A stretch of DNA of 64,000 bases from an uncultured Alphaproteobacteria bacterium (GTDB lineage: Bacteria; Pseudomonadota; Alphaproteobacteria; RF32; CAG-239): assembly GCA_934254675.1 (NCBI GenBank), contig CAKQLP010000006.1:1-64000 (forward strand), read 5' to 3'. Each line of letters begins with the position of its first letter. Position 1 is the stretch's first letter. Positions 24,260-33,069 of the stretch are shown here, in pieces. Both the position numbers and the translations under genes were made by a program. The notes below the pieces were generated by a model that was not told the origin of the DNA, searched no databases, and worked only from the letters and a program-made list of their open reading frames with translations.

Positions 24260-26058
24260 TATTTCTCCTTCATCCACCATAAATAAGGCTGAAATCCAAT
24301 TTTTTTGTCAGCAGACGGTTGTCCGAATTTATTTTGATAAGCAATACGGTCATAAGGCGAGTACCATTGAAAAATTAGATAATTTTCATTTTTCAACACA
24401 CGATCCAAAGCTTTTATATGGGCAATATAATCTTCCTTGGTCTGTGCATTGACTAATCCTTTTATTAAATTGTCAACAACCGGATTTTTTATTCCGATTA
24501 AGTTGTTGCTTCCTTTTATGTCAGCGGCTTTGCTTCCCCAATATTCCATTTGTTCATTTCCGGGGAGGTTACTGGTGGGATATGAAATTATAGCCATATC
24601 AAAATCAAAATTGTCCAGTCTGTTTTTGAATATGTTTACATCTAATGTGCGGAAAGTTGCTTTGATGCCGATTTTGCGCAAATTTTCTATAAAAGGCAGC
24701 ATTACTTTGGTAAAACTGGAACCGTTGGCTGTATTGCTCAATACCTCAAATTCCAATGGTTCGCGCGTTTGAAGATTTGTCATTTTCCCGTCAACAAAAT
24801 CATATCCGGCTTCTTTAAGCAATTGAACAGACTTTTTTAAATTTTTCCGAGAATTATTAATGTCTGTATTGGTTGTTGCTTTATAAGGTGTTGTGAAAAT
24901 TTCGGCGGGTAAAAGGTTTTTATATTGCAATAATATTTCTTTTTCTTTACCTTCCGGCAAACCTTTTGCTTCCATTCCGGTGTTTGTAAAATAGCTGAAC
25001 AGGCGGCGGTATTGGCCGTAAAAAAGTTTTTCATTAGCCCATTCAAAATTAAAGGCTAAATCAATAGCTTTTCGCACGCGTTTATCTGAAAATTTCTGGC
25101 GGCGTAAATTAAATGCAAAATTTTGCAGTGTTGCCGGATTGTTGTGTTCTAATTGTTCCTTTATAATTTTTCCTGAGGATATAAGATTATTGTTGTAACC
25201 GGTCATCCATATTTTGGCTATATATTCTTCTCGCGCATCAATGTTGCCGGAAAAAAGCGCTTGCAATGTGACTGTTGTATCTTGATAATAATCATAGCGA
25301 ATCGTGTCAAAATTAAAAAAACCTTTTCGCGTGGCTAAATTTTTTCCCCAATATTGAGGATTTTTTTTGAGTTCAACAAATTTATTTATCTGAAATTTAT
25401 CTACAATATAAGGACCTGTTCCTAAAGGGACGTCTGTTCTAGGTTTAGAAAAATCTTTATTTTCCCAATCTTTTGCAGAAAATATGCTGAATTGCGATAA
25501 AATAAGCGGTAATTCTTTATTATCAGTATTTTTTTTGAAGTAAAAACGAATTTCTCTTTCGTTTATTTTTTTGATATAATCAACGTCGGCGTAGTAAAAT
25601 TTGTAAATAGGCGCTCCTTGTTCCGTAATAGCTTTAAAGCTAAATATGACATCATCCGCGAGAACCGGTTGTCCGTTAGAGAATCTGGCATTTTTATTTA
25701 AAATAAAACCAACATAAGACTTGTCTTGCGGTAAATCAAATTTTTCTGCTAACAACGGATAAACCGTAAAAGGGTCGTCTGTTGGGGAAAATCCCAGACT
25801 TTCAAAACTTAAAGCGTTTACAAAAGTCGCTGCCACTCCCTTGAATATGTAGGGATTAAAGTTATCAAAAGTTCCATATGCCGGCAAAACCAACTTTCCA
25901 CCTTGCGGCGCTTGCGCGTTAACGTAATCAAAAGATTTAAACCCGCTGGGATATTTTGATTCTCCGTAAAGCGCAATTCTGTCGGTGACGAGAGCTGCTG
26001 ATTCCGTTGCGTAAAAGAGAATAAGGCCTAAAATTGTTTTAACGATAATTTTCTTCAT
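24259..26058 (-). CDS. yejA: Extracellular solute-binding protein, YejA type
   Basis: 599 residues. Signal peptide (1-22, ending SAALV), then the family 5 substrate-binding fold: KYPSGFKSFDYVNAQAPQGG and FDNFNPYIFKG near the N-terminus and a C-terminal SPYDRIAYQNKFGQP block. It would bind oligopeptides in the periplasm and deliver them to YejB. The gene overlaps the upstream membrane protein gene by 20 bases and is coupled to yejB. Confidence 0.88.
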   Translation of the reverse strand: MKKIIVKTILGLILFYATESAALVTDRIALYGESKYPSGFKSFDYVNAQAPQGGKLVLPAYGTFDNFNPYIFKGVAATFVNALSFESLGFSPTDDPFTVYPLLAEKFDLPQDKSYVGFILNKNARFSNGQPVLADDVIFSFKAITEQGAPIYKFYYADVDYIKKINEREIRFYFKKNTDNKELPLILSQFSIFSAKDWENKDFSKPRTDVPLGTGPYIVDKFQINKFVELKKNPQYWGKNLATRKGFFNFDTIRYDYYQDTTVTLQALFSGNIDAREEYIAKIWMTGYNNNLISSGKIIKEQLEHNNPATLQNFAFNLRRQKFSDKRVRKAIDLAFNFEWANEKLFYGQYRRLFSYFTNTGMEAKGLPEGKEKEILLQYKNLLPAEIFTTPYKATTNTDINNSRKNLKKSVQLLKEAGYDFVDGKMTNLQTREPLEFEVLSNTANGSSFTKVMLPFIENLRKIGIKATFRTLDVNIFKNRLDNFDFDMAIISYPTSNLPGNEQMEYWGSKAADIKGSNNLIGIKNPVVDNLIKGLVNAQTKEDYIAHIKALDRVLKNENYLIFQWYSPYDRIAYQNKFGQPSADKKIGFQPYLWWMKEK

Positions 26059-27406
26059 CGGTCCATCCGCCGAATGGGTAGGCTAAATCTTCGTCTTTTT
26101 CTTCATCTTTTTGTGAAAGTTTCTGCTGACTTTCCGTAAACGAATTTCCGGAAACAGAGTTTAAAGAGGGTTCTATGGGTTGGGTTTTGACAGATGCTTT
26201 TGTTGATAAAGAATAATTGCTGTCTCGTAAGTTATCCAACGTATTTTTTGCGTTTCCAAAGGTCGGCGTTATTCTGTTTTCCTTTTTATCAAAATAGTCT
26301 CCATCTAAGGAAATTGTGTCTTCTGAGGAAGATGCTGATTGCTGAGCCGTAAAGCTTTCTGAAGATGTTGTTGGGGATGAAAAGCCGGTATCAAAAGAAG
26401 GGGACGCATCATGCGCGGCAAAATCAGAATCGTTTTCATCTTTAAAACTATTGTGCAGTGCTCTAAAAAACGGATCTTGTTCATGTTCATCTTCTTCAAT
26501 TTCTATATTTTTACGACCAAACGGGTTAAGTTTGGCAAAGAAAGATTGTTTCGGTTGTTCAAAAGAGTTATCTTCATCATCATTTTTATCAACATTAACA
26601 ATTGTTTCCGGAGCAGATGGTTCTTCCATGGTGGCTATTTTCAACACAGAAGAATAATCTCTTTCCTGTTTTGACTGAGGCGCCTTATCTTCCGGCGAAA
26701 CGCTTAAAGTGTTTAAACCTTCGCTTAAGGGTGCAATAATAGAATAAACTTTGCCAAATACACCGGATTCAATAATTCTTAAAAAAATTCTATCTCGGTC
26801 GTGTTTTTCTAAAAGTTGCAATAAGTTTTGATAGCGAGAACAAAACTCGAGTAATGTTCCTCTGAATACTTTATCCCGATTAACTTTTTCTCTGACCCAC
26901 GCATCAAAAGTGCTTTGACTTTTGCTTGCATCTAAGATGGCTTTGCCCAGAACCCAGCGCTCGCCGCGTTTAACTCTTTGCCAAAGTTGTTCCAGCTGTG
27001 AAGAAGATGCTATATTGCAACGCTGAATAATTTCACTTAAGGCTTCATTCATATCAGAAACAAATAAATCAAATTTGTTTAAAACGAAACCGTCTTTAAT
27101 TTCATGCTCGGCGTCAAGCATAACTCGAACGACCAAGTCCGTGTAGTCCTGATTTTTTTGAAGCTGTTTTAAAATTTCATTTTGTTTAAAATTAAAATTT
27201 TTGTTTGATAGGAATTGATTAATAAAGCCGAAAATCATCCAAATGCTGAAAATAGGAATAAAAACAACGGCAAGCATGAGCAAAAGCTGCTCGACATTTT
27301 GTTCCCATAAACGAGCTTCAGCCAATTTTGAATCAATAAACATCAAGGCATAGATTAACCAACTCGTAGAAGAAAAAACAGCCATAAAAAAACAAAACAT
27401 CAACAT
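26039..27406 (-). CDS. Membrane protein with long disordered tail
   Basis: 455 residues. Two membrane helices (about 5-23 and 43-66) with a short loop, then a helical cytoplasmic domain (about 75-225: VVRVMLDAEHEI, QLWQRVKRGERWVLGKAILDASKSQ, HDRDRIFLRIIESG). The last 200 residues are acidic, Ser/Thr-rich and low complexity, probably disordered. I do not recognise a family. The gene overlaps yejA by 20 bases, so it is the first gene of that transcription unit, but its role with the transporter is unknown. Confidence 0.65.
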   Translation of the reverse strand: MLMFCFFMAVFSSTSWLIYALMFIDSKLAEARLWEQNVEQLLLMLAVVFIPIFSIWMIFGFINQFLSNKNFNFKQNEILKQLQKNQDYTDLVVRVMLDAEHEIKDGFVLNKFDLFVSDMNEALSEIIQRCNIASSSQLEQLWQRVKRGERWVLGKAILDASKSQSTFDAWVREKVNRDKVFRGTLLEFCSRYQNLLQLLEKHDRDRIFLRIIESGVFGKVYSIIAPLSEGLNTLSVSPEDKAPQSKQERDYSSVLKIATMEEPSAPETIVNVDKNDDEDNSFEQPKQSFFAKLNPFGRKNIEIEEDEHEQDPFFRALHNSFKDENDSDFAAHDASPSFDTGFSSPTTSSESFTAQQSASSSEDTISLDGDYFDKKENRITPTFGNAKNTLDNLRDSNYSLSTKASVKTQPIEPSLNSVSGNSFTESQQKLSQKDEEKDEDLAYPFGGWTDEENYR

Positions 27407-27514
27407 CTGTCAAATCCTTATGAAAAACGATAAATATTATTATAATGTCATAACTTTGATATGGCAAAGCTTTTTATTAAAAAGTCAACAATCATTAATA
27501 AAACGAAAAAAACA

Positions 27515-27543
27515 CTAAACTTTTAAAAAAAATGTGTTAAACT
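27515..27543 (+). promoter_or_regulatory. A-tract element upstream of accA, shared with the gld-like operon
   Basis: A TAAAC-type start, an eight-A tract, then TGTGTTAAACT. The last seven bases end exactly 36 bases before the accA ATG. A near copy lies at the same distance before the gene at 43,869. It may be a promoter with TAAACT as the -10. Confidence 0.35.
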
Positions 27544-27578
27544 TCTCCCAGTTTTGACAAACATAAGGGATAAAAAGT

Positions 27579-28565
27579 ATGAGCGATAATGAAACAGTCA
27601 TTCTGGATTTTGAAAAAACAATAGTTGACATAGAGGAAAAAATTCAGCATTTGAAAATGATTGCCAAAGATGAGGATTTAGATATTACGAAAGAAATCAA
27701 ACGGCTGGAAAAGCATTTGCAAATCCATATGGCCAATGTTTATAAAAATTTGTCGCCGTGGCAAAAAGCACAAATAGCCCGTCATCCGAATCGTCCGCAT
27801 TGTTTGGATTATATCAACGCCCTTATCACAGATTTTACTCTTTTGTGCGGTGACAGATGTTTTGGCGATGATCCGGCTCTTGTCGGCGGAATCGGTAAAT
27901 TTAACGATATTCCGGTGGTTGTTATTGGGCAAGAAAAAGGAAATGACCTTGATTCTCGCATAAAATATAATTTTGGAATGGCAAAACCTGAAGGCTATCG
28001 CAAAGCTCAGCGCTTGATGGATATGGCGGAAAAATTTAAATTGCCTGTTTTGTCTTTTGTGGATACTGCCGGTGCATATCCGGGGGTTGACGCAGAAGCG
28101 CGTGGACAAGCTCAGGCTATTGCCGCGTCTATCGAAAAATGTTTACGCGTGAAGACGCCTATTATTGCCACTGTTATTGGTGAAGGCGGATCAGGCGGGG
28201 CTATCGCTATTGCGGTGGCCGACAAAGTGATTATGTTGGAACATTCCATTTATTCCGTTATTTCTCCCGAAGGTTGCGCTTCAATTCTATGGCGTTCTGC
28301 GGATAAAACAAAGGAAGCAACAGAAGCATTGCGTTTAACGGCTCAAGATTTGAAACGTCTGGGCATTATTGATGAGATTGTTGAAGAGCCATTGGGCGGC
28401 GCACACCGAGATCCTCAAAAAACTTTTGAAAATCTGCGTGTTGTTTTGGAACATAATTTGAAAGAACTTTGTGCTCAAGATTATGAAAAATTAAAACAAT
28501 TGCGTACGGATAAGTTTTTGAAAATAGGTGAACAATTTGTTTTAACAAAGAAAGTTTCCAAATAA
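27579..28565 (+). CDS. accA: Acetyl-CoA carboxylase carboxyltransferase subunit alpha
   Basis: 328 residues, full length for AccA. An N-terminal helical region (LDFEKTIVDIEEKIQHLK) is followed by the crotonase-like carboxyltransferase core: HPNRPHCLDYINAL, FGMAKPEGYRKAQRLMDMAEKF, FVDTAGAYPGVDAEARGQA and the oxyanion-hole region VIGEGGSGGAIAI. With AccD it transfers the carboxyl group from carboxybiotin to acetyl-CoA, the first step of fatty acid synthesis. accD is not in this window. The gene stands alone, 66 bases before lexA. Confidence 0.97.
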   Translation: MSDNETVILDFEKTIVDIEEKIQHLKMIAKDEDLDITKEIKRLEKHLQIHMANVYKNLSPWQKAQIARHPNRPHCLDYINALITDFTLLCGDRCFGDDPALVGGIGKFNDIPVVVIGQEKGNDLDSRIKYNFGMAKPEGYRKAQRLMDMAEKFKLPVLSFVDTAGAYPGVDAEARGQAQAIAASIEKCLRVKTPIIATVIGEGGSGGAIAIAVADKVIMLEHSIYSVISPEGCASILWRSADKTKEATEALRLTAQDLKRLGIIDEIVEEPLGGAHRDPQKTFENLRVVLEHNLKELCAQDYEKLKQLRTDKFLKIGEQFVLTKKVSK

Positions 28566-28577
28566 AGTAAATTGCAC

Positions 28578-28606
28578 TTGACTTTTTTTAAACGTAAGAA
28601 CTAAAA
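28578..28606 (+). promoter_or_regulatory. lexA promoter
   Basis: TTGACT (28578-28583), 17 bases, CTAAAA (28601-28606). The -35 is near consensus. The -10 lies inside the LexA operator, as expected for an autoregulated gene. Confidence 0.6.
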
Positions 28607-28612
28607 TGGAAC
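28598..28612 (+). promoter_or_regulatory. LexA operator (SOS box), alphaproteobacterial type
   Basis: GAAC-TAAAATG-GAAC, an exact GAAC-N7-GAAC direct repeat, the complement of the GTTC-N7-GTTC box of Alphaproteobacteria. It overlaps the -10 and ends 19 bases before the lexA ATG. LexA bound here would block its own transcription. Confidence 0.85.
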
Positions 28613-28631
28613 AAAATTTTGGAGTTTTCTT

Positions 28632-29285
28632 ATGTTGACGGAAAAACAATACAATTTATTAATGTATATCAATAAAATTAATCGAGAAACGGGGCAATGT
28701 CCGTCTTTTGATGAAATGAAGGATGCTATTGGACTGAAGTCTAAATCCGGCATACACGCATTGATAACCTCATTGGAAGAACGAAATTTTATCAGAAAAC
28801 TTCCGCATAAAGCACGCGCGTTAGAAGTTATTCGTTTACCTCGGTTTAAGCCTCAGGCAATTATTGATGAAGAGAAAAAACGCGAACAGGCTTTGCAAAA
28901 TAGTTCGGTGAACATTCCGTTGTATGGAAAAATTGCCGCGGGAACACCAATAGAAGCATTGGCAAATGAAAATGAAAGTGTTTCCGTGCCATTTGACATG
29001 GTTGCCTTGGGTAATTACTACGCTTTGACAATTGAAGGAAATTCTATGGTTGAGGCGGGTATTATGGACGGCGACACAGCAATAATTCGCAAGCAGGAAC
29101 AAGCAGATAACGGAAAAATTGTTGTCGCGTTGATTGATAATAATGAGGCAACACTGAAGGTCTTAAAAAAAAGTGGGAATGTTGTTTATTTATTACCATG
29201 CAATAAAGAATATGAACCTCAGGTCTATTCTTTGGATAGAGTAAAAATTCAAGGAGTGCTTTCGGGAATTATTCGAAAATATTAA
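28632..29285 (+). CDS. lexA: LexA repressor
   Basis: 217 residues. An N-terminal winged helix (1-70, LTEKQYNLLMYI, CPSFDEMKDAIGLKSKSGIHALI, RALEVIRLP) is followed by the S24 autoprotease domain. The cleavage pair is A103-G104 (KIAAGTP), the catalytic Ser is S138 (GNSMVEAG) and Lys is K176 (EATLKVL), with spacing close to the E. coli enzyme. It represses SOS genes and self-cleaves on RecA filaments. Its own promoter carries the operator. A pilin-like gene follows by 18 bases. Confidence 0.97.
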   Translation: MLTEKQYNLLMYINKINRETGQCPSFDEMKDAIGLKSKSGIHALITSLEERNFIRKLPHKARALEVIRLPRFKPQAIIDEEKKREQALQNSSVNIPLYGKIAAGTPIEALANENESVSVPFDMVALGNYYALTIEGNSMVEAGIMDGDTAIIRKQEQADNGKIVVALIDNNEATLKVLKKSGNVVYLLPCNKEYEPQVYSLDRVKIQGVLSGIIRKY

Positions 29286-29303
29286 TATAAAGGATTACAA
29301 ATT

Positions 29304-29963
29304 ATGTCTGACCAAAAAATATCCGGATTAGATGCATGTTTTAAGTTGTTGTATTTGATTTTGCCTCTGCTATTTCTTATTTTTGGCGGATATTTTGCGT
29401 TTTTTAATATGATTTTACGGAATAATATTTTAAAAACAACAGAGGATTTATCTGTCATAACGGAAAAGATGACGGAAACTTTTAATGGAAAATATCCCGC
29501 TTTAGATTCTTCTGTAATTTTTTTAAGTAATGTTCTGCCTTATGATTATGTTGTCAAAAAAACACCGATGGGCTACGATTTTTCGAATCGTTTCGGCGGA
29601 AAAATGTTCTTTTATAATGCCTATAATACTGTGACTGAACGTTCTTCTCAATCAGAAATTCTAGGCTCTTATATCATTTTGTTTACCCGTCTGACAAAAA
29701 AGGAATGCGAAAAATTAGCGCAAACAAATTGGCATAATTATTTTCCTAATTTTTTAGGGTTAGAAGCTTCTTATCTAACAGCACAAAAAAGTTTTAATGG
29801 TGTTTATAATTTGCGTAACCATCTTTTATTTGACAATCTGAATGAGGAATACAAAAGCAAAGATGAAGGTTTTATAACGCGGCGCCGTTTGAATAAAAAA
29901 GAAACGCAACAAGCTTGTGATTGTCTATTGAGTACTTGTACGGTTGCTTTTAAATTTAAGTAG
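29304..29963 (+). CDS. Pilin-like domain membrane protein behind lexA
   Basis: 219 residues with one membrane helix (about 15-36, LLYLILPLLFLIFGGYFAFF) and an extracytoplasmic domain. The stretch NRFGGKMFF ... YIILFTRLTKKECEKLAQTNW aligns with the pilin-like cores of the proteins at 15,208 and 34,780, including the GG, the Leu, the single Cys and the Trp. No prepilin cleavage motif is seen. Two more cysteines (CDC) lie near the C-terminus. It starts 18 bases after lexA and may be read from the SOS-controlled promoter. It overlaps the convergent glycosylase gene by 39 bases. Function unknown. Confidence 0.55.
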   Translation: MSDQKISGLDACFKLLYLILPLLFLIFGGYFAFFNMILRNNILKTTEDLSVITEKMTETFNGKYPALDSSVIFLSNVLPYDYVVKKTPMGYDFSNRFGGKMFFYNAYNTVTERSSQSEILGSYIILFTRLTKKECEKLAQTNWHNYFPNFLGLEASYLTAQKSFNGVYNLRNHLLFDNLNEEYKSKDEGFITRRRLNKKETQQACDCLLSTCTVAFKFK

Positions 29964-30440
29964 TTCCGTTTGCCATATTTGATATTTTTTTTCAAAAGGC
30001 AGTCTGGCATTTGCCGGACTGGTTGATGGTAAAACAGCATAATCGTATTGTTTTAGTAAAACTTTATGATATTTTTTGAAAAACGCAAAAGATTTCTGTC
30101 CGTTAAATAATAATTTTTGAATGTTTGGATATTGTGACAACAAACATTCAAAGTCATTTGGTTCGGCTTGCTTTATATCGCTGTCCAAACTTCCTTCGCG
30201 TTCGCAAACTTTTAAATTATCCCACAAACCAATTCGCAATGTTTGCAAAAGTTGTATTTTTTCGGCGTAAGTTTTTGCTGTTTTACCGCTGATTTTAAAT
30301 ATAATCGGCCAAAAAGCGTTATGCTTAAAAGCATAATATTCCATTGCTTGCAACGATGCCACACTAGGCATGGTTCCAATCACTAAAACTTTGGTATTCA
30401 CCCTTATCAAAGGCTCGAAACAATGCAGCTTTTCACTCAT
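29925..30440 (-). CDS. DNA-deoxyinosine glycosylase (uracil-DNA glycosylase superfamily)
   Basis: 171 residues, the usual size. Motif GTMPSVASL (22-30) followed by EYYAFKHNAFW matches the hypoxanthine-DNA glycosylase (family 6) opening; LLFNGQKSFAFF and LPSTSPANA are the remaining conserved blocks. It would remove hypoxanthine from deaminated DNA in base excision repair. Its start lies one base after the porin stop on the same strand. It converges on, and overlaps, the pilin-like gene after lexA. Confidence 0.85.
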   Translation of the reverse strand: MSEKLHCFEPLIRVNTKVLVIGTMPSVASLQAMEYYAFKHNAFWPIIFKISGKTAKTYAEKIQLLQTLRIGLWDNLKVCEREGSLDSDIKQAEPNDFECLLSQYPNIQKLLFNGQKSFAFFKKYHKVLLKQYDYAVLPSTSPANARLPFEKKYQIWQTELLKFKSNRTSTQ

Positions 30441-30441
30441 T

Positions 30442-31575
30442 TTAGTATTTTAACGCCACTCCGCTGATTACGGCATAACCACGGTTATTGTTTTTTGAAA
30501 GACGTTCCGTACCTTTTGAATTGATATAGCCGTTAATCAAAAACAGCTCTACATACTTGTTAACTTCAAAACTGTTTGCTTGCACATATAAATCATCACG
30601 ATTACGGGTATTTTTCGCCTCTGTATGCAAATAAGCAAAATTAACTTTCAAACGGTCAAAAAATTTATATCCTATACTAAAATCCCAAGATTGTCCCTCG
30701 CGGTAATTGTCAAACAAATCAGGCAGATACGGATTGTTTGAAACCACTGTTATTTTGTTTTTATTCCCATCTATGTATGATTTTTTATAGGAACTTGAAA
30801 CATTGAAATTATTTACAACCCACCGTGCGCCAACGGCCCATTCTTTATCTGTGCCGTTAAATTCGCCATAAGCCGCTGAGGTATAGATATCTCCTAAACC
30901 CAAAGACCATTTATTTTGCATTGCGGCGGTATAGCCGTCTTCCGTTTCCTCATAATCAGCATATCGGCTAATCATGCCTCGGCGACTGGCGTTTTCTGGC
31001 GTGTAGCTAAAACCAAACTTGGTATTGCCAATCATCGGCGTAAAATAAACAAACTTTACTGCCCGTCCGTCATCGATAATTGTTGTTGATTTCGGCGAAG
31101 CAAATTTTGTTTTTTTCAAACCATTTACCCAGTTAGCATCGGTCAAAAAGTTTGTCAGATTACTGTCTTGAATACCTATCCAGCTGATATCTTGCGCTCC
31201 CTGATGCAATTGTTGCGCCGCATTATAAGAGTAGCCGATTGTAAATTTACCATAATTTGGATTTTCAACCAAGGCGTAGGGATAAAAACGCCAATCTCCG
31301 CCGTTATAATCTTTATCGTGTTGGCGAAAAGCTAAAGTATAGTCAGCGTGAGCGCCCAATCGTGTTTCATCAGCAAACTTATATGCTCCTTCAAAACGTC
31401 CGTCTTGTCGATAAACAAGCCGATTTGGCAAATTATCATAATTATTTTGACGGCGGGTTTGCATAACTCCATAATAAACACCGGCCAGTCCGGATTGGCT
31501 AAAATCAAAGCCGCTAGCTTGCACGTTACCGGCTAATATTGCCGACAGACAGAAAACATAGGCAAATTTTTTCAT
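30442..31575 (-). CDS. Outer membrane porin-like beta-barrel protein
   Basis: 377 residues. Signal peptide (1-19, ending NVQA) followed by alternating beta-strands with many aromatics and Gly, for example RLGAHADYTLAFRQHD, KFTIGYSYNAAQQ and LKVNFAYLHTEA. It ends in ALKY, the aromatic C-terminus recognised by the BAM complex. These are features of trimeric porins; substrate is unknown. The start is chosen at MKKF because GGAGGA lies just before it. The long -35-poor AT-rich upstream region diverges from the flavodoxin-like gene. Confidence 0.8.
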   Translation of the reverse strand: MKKFAYVFCLSAILAGNVQASGFDFSQSGLAGVYYGVMQTRRQNNYDNLPNRLVYRQDGRFEGAYKFADETRLGAHADYTLAFRQHDKDYNGGDWRFYPYALVENPNYGKFTIGYSYNAAQQLHQGAQDISWIGIQDSNLTNFLTDANWVNGLKKTKFASPKSTTIIDDGRAVKFVYFTPMIGNTKFGFSYTPENASRRGMISRYADYEETEDGYTAAMQNKWSLGLGDIYTSAAYGEFNGTDKEWAVGARWVVNNFNVSSSYKKSYIDGNKNKITVVSNNPYLPDLFDNYREGQSWDFSIGYKFFDRLKVNFAYLHTEAKNTRNRDDLYVQANSFEVNKYVELFLINGYINSKGTERLSKNNNRGYAVISGVALKY

Positions 31576-31720
31576 TATAGTCCTCCATGTTACTAAAGTT
31601 GCCGGACTATAACACAATGTTTATCTGAATAAAACCTGAAAATTATAAATTTTAACGATGTTTTTTTTAATTTATTTATTTGCAATCTGAAAATAAACTA
31701 AAAATTTTTATAAAAAACAC

Positions 31721-31751
31721 TTGACCTAGAGTAATCTCAAAGGATTAAATA
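31721..31751 (+). promoter_or_regulatory. MerR-type promoter of the NAD(P)H oxidoreductase gene
   Basis: TTGACC (31721-31726), a long 19-base spacer, TAAATA (31746-31751). The spacer holds an imperfect dyad CCTAGAG-TAAT-CTCAAAG (5 of 7 positions). Long spacers with a dyad between -35 and -10 are the mark of MerR-family control; a better copy precedes the phosphoesterase gene at 33,632. Confidence 0.5.
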
Positions 31752-31774
31752 AGTAGATTGAGGAGGATAATAAT

Positions 31775-32317
31775 ATGAATAAAAAAGTTTTAATTATTTC
31801 CGGTAGTCCGCGTTTGCATGGAAATTCCGATATATTATGCGATGAATTTAAACGCGGGGCGTTGGAAGCCGGTAACGAAGTTGAAAAAATTCGTTTGAGC
31901 GATAAAAAAATTAATTATTGTTTAGGTTGCGGTGTTTGCAACGCTACTGGTAAATGCGTACAAAAGGATGATATGGCAGAAATATTGCAAAAAGTTATAG
32001 CTGCTGACGTTGTTGTTTTGGCTTCTCCGGTTTATTTTTATGCCATGAACGGACAAATGAAAACATTTATCGATCGCACGATTACTAAATATACTCAAAT
32101 AACCAACAAAGATTTTTATTTTATTATCTCTGCCGCCGACACTATACAAAAACATATGGATAAAGTAATTGAAGGTTTTCGCGGTTTTGCCTCCGATTGC
32201 TTGGAGAATGTCAATGAAAAGGGGATTGTTTATGGTTTAGGCGCGTGGCAAAAAGGTGAAATTGAAAATAATACCGAGGCTATGCAGCAGGCTTATGAGT
32301 TTGGTAAAAATGTTTGA
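31775..32317 (+). CDS. Flavodoxin-like NAD(P)H-dependent oxidoreductase
   Basis: 180 residues of the FMN-reductase/flavodoxin-like family: phosphate-binding loop SGSPRLHGNSD near the N-terminus, the GCGVCNATGKC cysteine motif typical of iron-sulfur flavoprotein relatives, and LASPVYFYAMNGQMKTFIDR. It probably binds FMN and reduces quinones or other electrophiles in the cytoplasm. The GAGGAGGA site fixes the start. The MerR-type promoter suggests induction by thiol-reactive compounds, as inferred from the NmlR/AdhR subgroup. Confidence 0.85.
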   Translation: MNKKVLIISGSPRLHGNSDILCDEFKRGALEAGNEVEKIRLSDKKINYCLGCGVCNATGKCVQKDDMAEILQKVIAADVVVLASPVYFYAMNGQMKTFIDRTITKYTQITNKDFYFIISAADTIQKHMDKVIEGFRGFASDCLENVNEKGIVYGLGAWQKGEIENNTEAMQQAYEFGKNV

Positions 32318-32344
32318 AAAAAATGTTTGCCGTTTATATAACGC

Positions 32345-32376
32345 TAAAGCCGTCCTAAATAAAAAGGACGGCTTTA
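32345..32376. terminator. Bidirectional Rho-independent terminator
   Basis: TAAAGCCGTCCT and AGGACGGCTTTA form a perfect 12-base stem with an eight-base loop between two convergent genes. Confidence 0.8.
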
Positions 32377-32379
32377 TCA

Positions 32380-32967
32380 TTAATTAATTTTTTCAAATTT
32401 TCCGCTTTCCGTATCATATTGTAAATGCAAAACGGCGCAGTTGTCAAAACAAACATTTTGAAGTTGATAACCGCATTGTAAAGCGCTGATAACACCGGCA
32501 TGACAAACAACACCAATTGTTTTTTCCGGCATTTGAGCCATTTTTTTCAAACAATTGTTCACTCGGCAAAAAGCATTGTGTTTGCTTTCTCCTTTAGGAA
32601 AATGCAAATTCCATGTGTTATAAGTCGGATATAAGAGATTTTGTTCAAAATCTTTTCCATAAATCTTTCGAGCTTCATCAAACGTCAAGCCTTCTGCCAT
32701 TCCAAAATATACTTCACGTAAATCAGGAATGATTTCAACAGTCAGATTTTTTTTGCTTTTAACAATATAGTCTGCTGTTTGTCTCGCGCGTTTCATGGGC
32801 GAACAATAGATTTTTTCTAATCCAAAATCTTTGACCTTATCGGCTAAATTTTTAGCTTGTTTTTGTCCTGTTTCATTTAAAACATCATCACATCCAGAAC
32901 CTTGCCATTTATTTTCAAGATTCTTGTTTGTCTGACCATGGCGAAAAATAAAGAAATCTTTCTTCAT
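32380..32967 (-). CDS. Histidine phosphatase family protein
   Basis: About 195 residues with the phosphoglycerate-mutase fold. The catalytic RHG is in FIFRHGQTN near the N-terminus, the second-half Arg in SPMKRARQTADYI, the acid in LREVYFGMAEGL and the second His in VVCHAGVISAL. It acts on an unknown phosphorylated metabolite; CobC/GpmB-like enzymes are closest. No clear ribosome binding site distinguishes three nearby starts; MKKDFF is used because the catalytic strand begins there. Confidence 0.85.
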   Translation of the reverse strand: MKKDFFIFRHGQTNKNLENKWQGSGCDDVLNETGQKQAKNLADKVKDFGLEKIYCSPMKRARQTADYIVKSKKNLTVEIIPDLREVYFGMAEGLTFDEARKIYGKDFEQNLLYPTYNTWNLHFPKGESKHNAFCRVNNCLKKMAQMPEKTIGVVCHAGVISALQCGYQLQNVCFDNCAVLHLQYDTESGKFEKIN

Positions 32968-33031
32968 AATTATCATAAAAATATTTTTATAGAGCATACT
33001 ATACTTTATTTGTGTTTTGTTTTCAATAAAA

Positions 33032-33063
33032 AAACACTCAATTCCTAAAAGAATTGAGTGTTT
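33032..33063 (-). terminator. Rho-independent terminator
   Basis: AAACACTCAATTC and GAATTGAGTGTTT pair perfectly over 13 bases with a six-base loop; on the minus strand a T-run follows. It ends the gene at 33,070-33,456. Confidence 0.85.
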
Positions 33064-33069
33064 GAATAG

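Noticed and set aside
24260..24280. Longer yejB start upstream of 24,259
   Set aside because: AAGGAG lies directly before the ATG at 24,259, which also forms the one-base overlap with yejA; the longer form adds a charged stretch before the first helix.
31576..31617. Longer porin start
   Set aside because: GGAGGA lies before the ATG at 31,575 and the signal peptide begins there.
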